Assembly: GCA_937980285.1 (NCBI GenBank)
Contig: CALJQI010000336.1
Span: 1 to 11,097 of the forward strand
DNA from: an uncultured Gammaproteobacteria bacterium
GTDB lineage: Bacteria; Pseudomonadota; Gammaproteobacteria; GCA-001735895
DNA length: 11,097 bases
Direction: 5' to 3'
The notes under the pieces: model-generated
What the model saw: only the letters and a program-made list of their open reading frames with translations
Told to the model about the DNA's origin: nothing
The model's database searches: none
Translations under genes and position numbers: made by a program
In this document: one piece after another, positions 1 to 6,376 of the stretch
Position numbering within the stretch: the first letter of the stretch is position 1
How the letters are laid out: each line of letters opens with the position of its first letter

Positions 1-1102
1 GCGGATTGTCGAATCGTTGCGCCAGCGACTTGCCGAAGGCTATGGTTCGCGGGTTGTATTCCTCGGGGTAGTCGCGCGTGATCGCCAGGTAATCGGGCGA
101 CTCGTCGAGACCGACCCTGTATTCCAGCCGCGACTGCATCGTGTAACGCCTGAGATCATTGACCTTTTGCTTGCTGGTGAGCTGGAAATCCCGGGTCATG
201 AAGCTGCCCTTGATTAGACGAATCGGCATGTCCAGCGCCAGCAGCCAGCGCTCGCCGTTCGGTTCCAGCGTGACGGTGTAATCGATAGCCGGCTCGCTGA
301 CGGTGATGTTGAGGCGATTCAGCGGCTTGCGCGGTATCTGGGTCCAGGTGTAGCCATCGTATTGAGCCATCACCGGCCCGCGCCAGTACAGCCGATTTTG
401 CGCGGGAACCTGATCCTTGAAGTCGACCCGGAAAGCCACTTCGTTGCTGCGGATCAGATTGCTGATCTTGCCCGGCGACATGTGATTGCTAAGGCCGGTG
501 ACGCCGCCGCGCTGTTCGCTTTGAAGTCCCCACAGCGGCCCGGGAACACGCGGCACCAGCACGAACAGGATCAGCATGAGCGGCACCGACAAGCCCACCA
601 GCTTACTGCTGCCGCGGACTCGCTCCCATAGTGAGACGCTGTCGTCGCGCTGGTTTAGCGTAATCAGCGTGGCGGTGATAACAATCAGGTTAACGAACAT
701 CATCGCCGCGGTGAAGACGCTTTGCGAGTAAAGAAAATGGGTGGCGATCAGAAAATAACACAGGAACACCAGAATCAGCATGTCGCGGTGGCGCTTGCTT
801 TCGAGGAACTTGAAAGAAGTCATCACCGTCAGTAGCGCGAGGCCCGCGTCGCGGCCGACGATAGTCCAGTACTCGGCAAACACCCCGATGCCGCCGAACA
901 GAACCAGCGGAATCAGCATCCACTTCGGCAGTTCGCGAACCTTGCCGAGGTTTTGCAGGCCGCGCCAGCCAAGCGCGATCACCACGATGGCGCTAACCCA
1001 GCCCGGCAGGTTGGCGAAATGGGGCGCGATCGAAAACAGGAAGCAGAAACAGACCGCGAATACGCAGGCGCGGCTGGTGGCCTCATGCTGTATCGAGTGC
1101 AT
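1..1102 (-). CDS. tgpA: TgpA-like membrane transglutaminase, N-terminal part (DUF3488), cut by window edge
   Basis: The reading frame enters on the minus strand and runs off the left edge without a stop, giving 367 residues. The first ~185 residues hold about six or seven hydrophobic segments (roughly 13-29, 34-50, 61-79, 85-100, 108-124, 130-148, 167-184). They are followed by family-typical blocks: GRDAGLALLTVMTSFKFLE around 83-101, VPRVPGPLWG around 183-192, and TGLSNHMSPGKISNLI just after 200. These are hallmarks of the DUF3488 region in TgpA-like proteins, where a periplasmic transglutaminase-like domain with a Cys-His-Asp triad normally follows. That part lies outside the window, so catalysis cannot be judged. 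The gene follows DUF58 and MoxR genes, the standard order for this cassette. I chose ATG at 1102, 31 bases after the DUF58 stop. An in-frame TTG at 1147, preceded by GGGAG at 7 bases, would overlap the DUF58 end by 14 bases and is a real alternative. The family is linked to envelope function and is reported as important for viability in Pseudomonas; its substrate is unknown. Confidence 0.9.
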   Translation of the reverse strand, partial: MHSIQHEATSRACVFAVCFCFLFSIAPHFANLPGWVSAIVVIALGWRGLQNLGKVRELPKWMLIPLVLFGGIGVFAEYWTIVGRDAGLALLTVMTSFKFLESKRHRDMLILVFLCYFLIATHFLYSQSVFTAAMMFVNLIVITATLITLNQRDDSVSLWERVRGSSKLVGLSVPLMLILFVLVPRVPGPLWGLQSEQRGGVTGLSNHMSPGKISNLIRSNEVAFRVDFKDQVPAQNRLYWRGPVMAQYDGYTWTQIPRKPLNRLNITVSEPAIDYTVTLEPNGERWLLALDMPIRLIKGSFMTRDFQLTSKQKVNDLRRYTMQSRLEYRVGLDESPDYLAITRDYPEEYNPRTIAFGKSLAQRFDNP

Positions 1103-1133
1103 CGGCAGGTTCTGGCCGAGCGGGGGCTGCGGG

Positions 1134-2138
1134 CTAGTCCTGATCAAGTCTGAACTCCCGGTTTGCATCGGGTTGCCGGAAAACGGCCAGCTCCTGCAGG
1201 CAGTTATGCTTGTGCGCGTTACCGAAGTCCTGCTCCAGCACGAGTCCCGGTAGCCGTAAGCCGTATTTTTGTTCTTCGCGCTCCGCGGCCAGTACCAGCG
1301 CGGTCATGAAACTCAGCTTTTCCTCGGTGCTAGCCTGGCCCATCTGCTCCCAGTCTATCCATAGCGAGGGTCGGGCCTGGCCCTGGAAAGTCTTGGTCAG
1401 TAAACCCCTGCCCTGGGCGTAGGCTTTCCATGAAATATGGCGCAGGGATTCGCCTTCGCGGTGTTCGCGCAGGCCGGCGAAATCGTCGCCCTCGATGGTG
1501 CTGGTCGATGTCTGCCCGTCGTATTGCTCGATCATGCTCTGTTGCAGCTTTACCTGCGCGGTAGGCCGCGGGTAAATCAGCACCGGCAAATCGAACTTGA
1601 GCCAGCCCCAGGCGTGGAACAGGCCGGTTGGATAGCGCGTAAACACGGTTACGCCGGCCGGGCGAAACTCGCCGCGTCGGTGGGTCGGGATTCTCAGTTT
1701 TGCCTGTACGCTGCCCTCGGGTTCGAGTTTTACGTAAACCGGGGGCTGGTCCAGGTACTGGATAGCGATGGCGTAGCGCCGGGCGTTATTATGGTGACTG
1801 ATTTCAAACTTGAAGTCGCAGAATTCGCCGCAGAACACCGGCCGCGGTATTTGCATGCGTATGGTAACGCCGAGCAGGTTCTTGTGCGTATGCCACAGGC
1901 TTATGATGCCGAGCGAGGTCAGCATGAAGGTCAGTACGAAAGCCATGCTGTTCTGGTAGTTGATCGCCGCCAGAAACAGGAACAGGAGCATGATGGCGAA
2001 CAGGTAGCCGAAACGGGTCGGCAGAATATAAAGCCGCCGATTGTGCAGCAAAATGCTGTCGCGACTGGGCGGATTATGCGATTCGAACCAGTTGTCGATG
2101 AACCGGCGGACGGGTTTCGGCAGTGCAACCGACGGCAT
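1134..2138 (-). CDS. DUF58 domain membrane protein of the MoxR/TgpA cassette
   Basis: The 334-residue protein has two adjacent hydrophobic helices (about 44-62 and 64-83) and then a soluble region. The conserved DUF58 block runs from about 217 to 251 (GDDFAGLREHREGESLRHIS followed by WKAYAQGRGLLTKTF), matching the family pattern of acidic-Arg-x-Tyr/His, Gly-Asp/Glu, Arg-x-Ile-x-Trp-Lys. The rest resembles the VWA-like fold that often accompanies this block. No enzymatic residues are evident. The start at 2138 is chosen because its ATG overlaps the upstream moxR stop by one base (TGATG), which suggests translational coupling. The frame stays open to 2294, but the added residues are Arg-rich, lie inside moxR and look non-family. 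In known cassettes DUF58 proteins are thought to be partners or clients of the MoxR ATPase; the exact role is not established. Confidence 0.9.
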   Translation of the reverse strand: MPSVALPKPVRRFIDNWFESHNPPSRDSILLHNRRLYILPTRFGYLFAIMLLFLFLAAINYQNSMAFVLTFMLTSLGIISLWHTHKNLLGVTIRMQIPRPVFCGEFCDFKFEISHHNNARRYAIAIQYLDQPPVYVKLEPEGSVQAKLRIPTHRRGEFRPAGVTVFTRYPTGLFHAWGWLKFDLPVLIYPRPTAQVKLQQSMIEQYDGQTSTSTIEGDDFAGLREHREGESLRHISWKAYAQGRGLLTKTFQGQARPSLWIDWEQMGQASTEEKLSFMTALVLAAEREEQKYGLRLPGLVLEQDFGNAHKHNCLQELAVFRQPDANREFRLDQD

Positions 2139-3085
2139 CAGGGAATCGGCGTGCGTTCCAGCAATTCGTTGACCAGATCCATGGTCGGATGGCTGTGTTG
2201 TTCGGAGGGCGTCAGGCGATGATCGGCGATGGCGCCGAATACGGCCTGCACATCGCCCGGTTCGACATGGCTGCGCCCGTTCATCAGGGCCCATGCCTTG
2301 CTCGCGTGGATGATCGACAGCCCGGCGCGCGGCGAGAGGCCGTAGACGAACAGCCCCGGATTACGCGTCGCCTGGATTAACTGCTGTACGTAGTTCAGCA
2401 GCGGGTCCGAGCAATGGAGGGTGTCGACGGCGGTCTGGATGGCGATGAAGCGATCGACGCTGACCGCCGGCTGCAGCCGATGCATCAACTCACGCGGATT
2501 ATCGCCCGACAGTAACGCGCGTTCGGCGGCCTGGTCCGGGTAACCCAGCGAAATTTTCATCATGAAGCGATCCAGCTGCGACTCCGGCAGCGGAAAGGTG
2601 CCCGACTGGTCGAGCGGATTTTGCGTGCCGATAACGAAAAAGGGCTCTTCCAGCCGGTGGGTTTCACCCTCGACCGTAATCTGTTTTTCCTCCATCGCCT
2701 CGAGCAGGGCGCTCTGGGTCTTCGGCGTGGCTCGATTGATTTCATCGGCGAGGATAAAGTGCGCGAACACCGGCCCTGGATGGAAGCGGAACAATTGCCG
2801 CTCGGGATCGAATATGGAGACCCCGAGTATGTCGGCTGGTAGCAGGTCGCTGGTGAACTGGATGCGATTGAAGCCGAGGCCGAATGCGCGAGCAATCGAC
2901 TGCGACAAAGTGGTTTTACCAACCCCGGGCAAATCTTCTATCAGGCAATGGCCGCGCGCAATCAGGCAGCAAACCGCCAGCTTGACCTGGGTCGACTTGC
3001 CCAGAATGATGGTTTCGATCGCGGCAACGGCCTTGTTTATATCGGCCTGAATTCCCGCGATCGAACTATCCGTCGAATCCAGCAT
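2138..3085 (-). CDS. moxR: MoxR-family AAA+ ATPase
   Basis: This 315-residue protein has all the AAA+ hallmarks. Walker A is GVGKTT at about 54-59 after the typical LIEDLP lead-in. Walker B is ILADEIN at about 111-117, sensor 1 is VIGTQNP at 151-157, and an arginine-finger-like LPESQLDRF lies at 166-174. A sensor 2 motif (GLSPRAG) is in the C-terminal lid. Length is normal for MoxR. These ATPases act in the cytoplasm as oligomeric chaperones thought to remodel or mature partner proteins, often VWA or DUF58 proteins encoded next door. Here the stop overlaps the DUF58 start (TGATG). The ATG at 3085 begins the conserved N-terminal helix; only a weak GAG lies upstream. A 178-base gap separates it from the polymerase gene upstream on the same strand, so it probably has its own promoter, but I could not identify a convincing one. 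The specific client is not predictable. Confidence 0.95.
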   Translation of the reverse strand: MLDSTDSSIAGIQADINKAVAAIETIILGKSTQVKLAVCCLIARGHCLIEDLPGVGKTTLSQSIARAFGLGFNRIQFTSDLLPADILGVSIFDPERQLFRFHPGPVFAHFILADEINRATPKTQSALLEAMEEKQITVEGETHRLEEPFFVIGTQNPLDQSGTFPLPESQLDRFMMKISLGYPDQAAERALLSGDNPRELMHRLQPAVSVDRFIAIQTAVDTLHCSDPLLNYVQQLIQATRNPGLFVYGLSPRAGLSIIHASKAWALMNGRSHVEPGDVQAVFGAIADHRLTPSEQHSHPTMDLVNELLERTPIP

Positions 3086-3263
3086 TCGAAAATCTCGGTA
3101 AAAATCATGAATTATCGACCGATTTTAGTCGAATTCGTTTAATAGTTCCGTGAAATAAGCCCCCATTTTGCATAAGTATCGACGATGCGGCGGCATTTGG
3201 CGGGTCATACTCGCGATTGCCGGTAGCAATTCGCCCGCGCAGTTTCAACGGCTGGCGGCGAAC

Positions 3264-4496
3264 TCAGACCGTTTTGCGGTGCCCCTCCGGTTTCCAGGCA
3301 GGTGAAATGACATCCGGCATACTCGATCTCCCGAGCAGGCGCGCCGAAGCCAGCGTCATCGCGCCATAGCGCTGATTGATTTGATCCATGGCCTGGTGAC
3401 TGCGTTCGCGTCGCGGGTGCTTGCGCTGAAACAGGTCGCTCTGGCAGGGGGTTTTCGGATCCAGCGCGACGATGCGAATTTGCCAGATACCCTGCCCACG
3501 CCAGCCTTGCTCGAGCCAGCGGCAACCCAGTCGATAAATTACCATTTCGTCGTCGCTCGGCAGTAGCGAGCGCTCGACGGTTTTGAGCCAGCCGCGATAC
3601 TGGCGTAGCCCGAACAGAAACCGCTGGGCGACCAGCCGGTTGGCGCGCAGGCGCTCGGCGAGCTTGTGCGCCATGTGCATCAGGTACACGCGAATCGTAT
3701 CGGGATCACGGCTGTTGGGCGGCAGGACCTTGCCATGGCCGATCGATTGCGCCGCCGGGACATTGGGCTTTACCGGCTCCGGATCGAGCCCCTGGGCCAT
3801 CAGCCAGATACGCCGGCCGGGATTGCCGAAGCGTTTCCCCAGCACGCTGATCGGGATTTGCTGTAATTCCGAGCAGCGATGGACACCATAGTGCGCCAAC
3901 AGCCCGGCGATGCCGTCATTGACCCCGCATAATTCGGTCAGGCTGGTATCGGCCAGGCGTTCTCGAGCTTGCCACGGCGGGATGATGGTCAGACCATCCG
4001 GCTTTTGCTGTCTGGATGCAAACTTGGCGGTCGACTTGTCGCCGCTGACGCCGATCGAACACAGTACGCCGGAATTTTCATACACCGCCTGCTTGATGCG
4101 CAGCGCGATTTGCCGGGGCTCGCCCCAGAGTTGCTGGCAGCGGGTAACATCCAGAAAGGCTTCGTCGACCGAAAATATTTCGATCTCCGGTGTGAAGCGC
4201 GCCAGCGCTTGCATGATGTTGGCCGATACCTCGGCGTAGCGCTGCGGGCGGCTGCAGACCCGGACCAGTTGCGGGCATAGCTGGCGAGCCTGCCTGATAT
4301 GCATGCCGGTCCTGACGCCGTGGGCGCGCGCCTCGTAGGAGCAGGTGATGATGCAGGTGCCGATGTCTCCATTGGTCAGCGCCAGCGGCCTGCCGCGCCA
4401 CTGTGGATGATCGACCTGTTCCACCGAGGCGAAGAAAGCATTCATGTCGGCGAGCATAATGACTCGCGGCCAACTGTCGGTACGCCGAGCCGTCAT
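3264..4496 (-). CDS. DinB-like Y-family translesion DNA polymerase
   Basis: A 410-residue Y-family polymerase. Metal-binding residues are Asp17 in the LADMNAFFASVEQ motif and Asp111-Glu112 in FSVDEAFLDVT. The finger-region motif CSYEARAHGVRTGM (about 52-65) and the palm motif IGVSGDKSTAKFASRQQKPD (about 148-167) follow; the little-finger domain begins around 250 (SIGHGKVLPPN). Phe22 sits where the steric gate residue of DinB lies. QSDLF at about 352-356 fits a beta-clamp-binding motif. The helix-hairpin-helix region reads CGVNDGIAGLL instead of the usual GIG pattern. It is longer than E. coli DinB (351) and closer in size to UmuC, but its finger motif is DinB-like. The start at 4496 is preferred: its ATG overlaps the upstream stop as ATGA, with AGGT 8 bases before it. 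A GTG at 4505 is the alternative. It presumably acts in SOS-induced lesion bypass with the upstream UmuD-like protein. Confidence 0.92.
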   Translation of the reverse strand: MTARRTDSWPRVIMLADMNAFFASVEQVDHPQWRGRPLALTNGDIGTCIITCSYEARAHGVRTGMHIRQARQLCPQLVRVCSRPQRYAEVSANIMQALARFTPEIEIFSVDEAFLDVTRCQQLWGEPRQIALRIKQAVYENSGVLCSIGVSGDKSTAKFASRQQKPDGLTIIPPWQARERLADTSLTELCGVNDGIAGLLAHYGVHRCSELQQIPISVLGKRFGNPGRRIWLMAQGLDPEPVKPNVPAAQSIGHGKVLPPNSRDPDTIRVYLMHMAHKLAERLRANRLVAQRFLFGLRQYRGWLKTVERSLLPSDDEMVIYRLGCRWLEQGWRGQGIWQIRIVALDPKTPCQSDLFQRKHPRRERSHQAMDQINQRYGAMTLASARLLGRSSMPDVISPAWKPEGHRKTV

Positions 4497-4930
4497 CGAA
4501 AACACCTGATCTGGCCGACCACCCGACCCTGGATCTCGATACGCGAAACGTCGACGATGCGGTCTTTATCTTCGGAACTGTCCGCGAGCAGCTGAATTTG
4601 GCCGCCGCCAGGGTGACGAATCCTTTTTAGAACGACTTCTTCACCGTCGAGCAGCGCCATCACCAGGTTCCCGCTGACGGCCTGCCGCTGGCTCTGGATG
4701 ACAACAATGTCACCCGCCAGAATTCCCGCTTCCCGCAACGAGTCGTCTACAATCTGCAGCGCGTACCGACCCGGAGCGATCAACAACTCCAGCAGTTCAT
4801 CGCGTTGCCGGTCCTCGATCGCCTCGATGGCAATGCCGGCGGCAACCTGTCCCAGCACGAACAGGCCCTGCGGCCGGCTGGGTAGCGGGGCTATCGGGCG
4901 AAAAAGGGCGCTTGCTGCGTATTCGAACAT
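4493..4930 (-). CDS. LexA/UmuD-like S24 self-cleaving protein without a DNA-binding domain
   Basis: A 145-residue protein equivalent to the LexA C-terminal (peptidase S24) domain. The cleavage-site region reads VLGQVAAGIAIEA with the scissile Ala31-Gly32. The catalytic Ser64 lies in VDDSLREAGILAGDIVVIQ, and the Lys102 general base lies in EVVLKRI. The protein ends with QGRVVGQIRCF, as LexA proteins do. The Ser-Lys spacing of 38 is close to that of LexA and UmuD (37). The usual GDSM is DDSL here, but Ser is kept. Only about 30 residues precede the cleavage site, with no helix-turn-helix, so it should work like UmuD: RecA-filament-stimulated self-cleavage giving an active accessory subunit for the polymerase encoded next (ATGA overlap). 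The ATG at 4930 has AGGA 9 bases upstream; a TTG at 4933 is the alternative. It could instead bind LexA or RecA as a decoy, but this is speculation. Confidence 0.88.
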   Translation of the reverse strand: MFEYAASALFRPIAPLPSRPQGLFVLGQVAAGIAIEAIEDRQRDELLELLIAPGRYALQIVDDSLREAGILAGDIVVIQSQRQAVSGNLVMALLDGEEVVLKRIRHPGGGQIQLLADSSEDKDRIVDVSRIEIQGRVVGQIRCFR

Positions 4931-4953
4931 CAATGGTTATCCTGGTTGGAATA

Positions 4954-4982
4954 ACTATAGAGAACAAAACGAGAACTTTCAA
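4954..4982 (-). promoter_or_regulatory. Sigma70-type promoter of the UmuD-like/polymerase operon
   Basis: Reading the minus strand, TTGAAA (complement of 4977-4982) is followed by a 17-base spacer and TATAGT (complement of 4954-4959). The -10 ends 24 bases before the ATG at 4930. Both hexamers match the consensus at five of six positions and the spacing is optimal. The spacer is almost entirely made of the GTTC repeat annotated separately, so a repressor bound there would cover the polymerase site. No transcription start has been measured. Confidence 0.75.
4962..4976 (-). promoter_or_regulatory. Putative LexA operator (SOS box), direct repeat GTTC-N7-GTTC
   Basis: On the minus strand the sequence is GTTC, seven bases (TCGTTTT), GTTC. 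This is exactly the direct-repeat form of the alphaproteobacterial LexA operator, and it lies between the -35 and -10 of a damage-response operon. It is not the CTGT-N8-ACAG palindrome of enterobacterial LexA; no CTG-N10-CAG site is visible in this gap. An eight-base match can occur by chance, but its placement over the promoter of a LexA-like/Y-family pair makes it credible. Confidence 0.6.
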
Positions 4983-5021
4983 GAATAACCGCGACTGCCT
5001 CCCTGATAGAAAAAGACAATC

Positions 5022-5041
5022 GACAAAAAGGGCTTTTTGTC
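5022..5041. repeat. Perfect inverted repeat in the divergent promoter gap
   Basis: GACAAAAAG and CTTTTTGTC are perfect inverted copies separated by only GG. The element lies about 60 bases upstream of the response regulator start and about 40 bases beyond the -35 of the minus-strand operon. With no gene converging on it, a terminator role is less natural than an operator or a hairpin in a leader transcript, though the T-run after the stem is terminator-like. No function is assigned. Confidence 0.5.
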
Positions 5042-5103
5042 TACTCTTTAACAGTTAGATCAATTATAAATAGCCAAAATCCAGGCGTTTCAGATTAAAA
5101 CTA

Positions 5104-6228
5104 ATGAGTCATAAAGCCTTGATACTCTGTGTCGATGATGAACCAGTCAACCTGGTCATTTTGCAGGAACTGTTACAGGACAGATACGAGTTGACGACTG
5201 CAAAGTCGGGCGAGGGCTGTTTGCAGCAGGTAGCCGTGCAGACGCCGGACCTGATTCTGCTCGACGTCAATATGCCCGATCTGGACGGGTTGGAGACCTG
5301 CGAACGTCTTAAATCGGATCCTGAAACCGCCGAAATCCCGATCATCTTTGTCTCCGCGCTGGCATCGCAGGACGAATTGATGGCCGGCTACGAAGCCGGC
5401 GGAGACGACTACATCACCAAGCCCTTCAGTGAAGAGATACTGCAAAAGAAAATCGAAATCGTGCTCGCCAGCCAGCAGCGCAAGCAGGAATTAAAGAAAA
5501 TTTCCGACAAGGCCGTCGAAGCCCTGATGAATAACCTGAGCACCACCGACGAGCTCGGCATGGTGGTACGCTTTCTGCATCAGTGCCAGAGCGCGGACAC
5601 GCTCGACGAGCTGGCGCGAAACGTTTTCGACTGCCTGCGTCAATTCGAGCTCGACAGCAGCCTGCTGATGCTGGACGAACCCGAAAACCGGGTCTGGTTC
5701 AGCGACGATATCGATCGCCCTATGGAAAGCCAGATTCTCGAAAGCCTGCGCGGCCAGGACCGGGTAGTCAGCTTCGGCACTCGGCTGGCGATAAATTCCG
5801 ATCATGTTACCGTGCTGGTGCGAAACCTGCCGACGACGGTCGAACAGGTAGATCGCGTGCGCGAGCATCTGTCCATTATGATCGAAGGCCTCGATACCCG
5901 AATTCAGGCGATGCAATCGCAGACGCTGCTGGATCAGCGCAGGGAGGTGTTGCACAGAGTGCTGACCGCTGCCCGTGAGCATCTCGGTCGTCTCGACGAA
6001 ACCAGTAAGCAGCAAAGGGCGCGTTCCGCTGAAATCGTTACGGATATGGGCAAGGAATTGGAGAGGTCGCTGCTACAGCTGGACCTGAGTGCCCGCCAGG
6101 AAGCCGCTTTGAAGAAAATCATCGATTCCGCCGCCGAGCAAACCGCCGAGGTTTACGACGAAGGCATGAAGATCGGTGAAAAACTCCAGGAAATCATGGA
6201 CGAGTTATCCAGCGTCCTGGACGAGTAA
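5104..6228 (+). CDS. Orphan response regulator with an uncharacterised non-DNA-binding output region
   Basis: The 374-residue protein starts with a complete receiver domain (about 4-122): acidic pocket Asp11-Asp12, phosphoacceptor Asp54 in LLDVNMPDLDG, Ser84 in the switch position and Lys106 in the ITKPF motif. The remaining 250 residues carry no HTH, GGDEF, EAL, HD-GYP, phosphatase or kinase motif. A linker helix (about 122-150, ending near LSTTDELGMV) leads to a region of about 150-275 that could fold as a GAF-like domain. Long charged helices, probably a coiled coil, fill 275-374. I believe similar receiver-plus-helical proteins occur in other gammaproteobacteria, but I cannot name a characterised one. 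No histidine kinase is adjacent. The ATG at 5104 has no clear Shine-Dalgarno sequence. It is transcribed away from the SOS-type operon, and a palindrome downstream (6254-6325) may end its transcript. Output by protein-protein interaction is the most likely mode. Confidence 0.88.
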   Translation: MSHKALILCVDDEPVNLVILQELLQDRYELTTAKSGEGCLQQVAVQTPDLILLDVNMPDLDGLETCERLKSDPETAEIPIIFVSALASQDELMAGYEAGGDDYITKPFSEEILQKKIEIVLASQQRKQELKKISDKAVEALMNNLSTTDELGMVVRFLHQCQSADTLDELARNVFDCLRQFELDSSLLMLDEPENRVWFSDDIDRPMESQILESLRGQDRVVSFGTRLAINSDHVTVLVRNLPTTVEQVDRVREHLSIMIEGLDTRIQAMQSQTLLDQRREVLHRVLTAAREHLGRLDETSKQQRARSAEIVTDMGKELERSLLQLDLSARQEAALKKIIDSAAEQTAEVYDEGMKIGEKLQEIMDELSSVLDE

Positions 6229-6253
6229 CAGTAAGGAGGGGGAGTAGGGAGTA

Positions 6254-6325
6254 GAAAACGGGGGCGCATTTATTTTGCTGCAATAAAAAGCAGATTATAA
6301 GGAAAATAGATGCGTCCCCCTTTTC
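6254..6325. repeat. Long imperfect palindrome, possible terminator or REP/MITE-like element
   Basis: The left arm (6254-6276: GAAAA, C, GGGGG, CGCATTTATTTT) pairs with the right arm (6303-6325: AAAATAGATGCG, T, CCCCC, TTTTC). There are only two single-base bulges and one G-T wobble across about 22 pairs. A small inner stem (CTGC/GCAG) sits in the loop. A G-rich tandem GGGAGTA doublet (6240-6253) abuts the left side, and the right arm runs into TTTTCTTTC. It could serve as a Rho-independent terminator for the response regulator gene. Its length, its AT-rich interior and the flanking tandem doublet also resemble small palindromic repeats mobilised by IS200-like (RAYT) enzymes. No such enzyme is in the window. 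Confidence 0.6.
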
Positions 6326-6336
6326 TTTCGCTGGGG

Positions 6337-6342
6337 TATAAT
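6337..6342 (+). promoter_or_regulatory. Consensus -10 box upstream of the thiolase gene
   Basis: A perfect TATAAT lies 34 bases before the thiolase ATG and just downstream of the 6254-6325 palindrome. No recognisable -35 sits 16-18 bases upstream; that position falls in the C-run of the palindrome's right arm. If used, the promoter would need an activator or rely on the -10 alone, and the leader would be about 27 bases long with no clear Shine-Dalgarno sequence. Confidence 0.45.
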
Positions 6343-6376
6343 GCCGCCACTTCGAATCACTGGCATTGACCTTTAA

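Noticed and set aside
780..1253. A 157-codon plus-strand frame over the start of the TgpA-like gene
   Set aside because: The minus strand carries a clear DUF3488 protein with hallmark motifs here; the plus frame has none.
1437..2222. A 261-codon open frame on the plus strand antisense to the DUF58 gene
   Set aside because: It is entirely opposite a well-supported DUF58 gene with family motifs; its translation has low complexity and no recognisable domain. It is a GC-driven shadow.
3200..3235. A possible hairpin (ATTGC/GCAAT with CG extensions) after the polymerase gene as a terminator
   Set aside because: The stem has a bulge and no T-run follows on the minus strand, so it is not a supportable intrinsic terminator.
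3086..3263. Search for a moxR promoter in the 178-base gap
   Set aside because: TAAAAT could be a -10, but no matching -35 lies at 16-18 bases; too weak to annotate.
4931..5103. Possibility that the UmuD-like gene is a LexA whose DNA-binding domain was lost by a frameshift
   Set aside because: The upstream DNA is AT-rich, contains a well-formed promoter and no residual helix-turn-helix coding in any frame that I can see, so the short form is native.
5491..6015. A 174-codon minus-strand frame opposite the response regulator
   Set aside because: It lies wholly opposite a continuous coding frame and shows no family signature; shadow of GC-rich codons.
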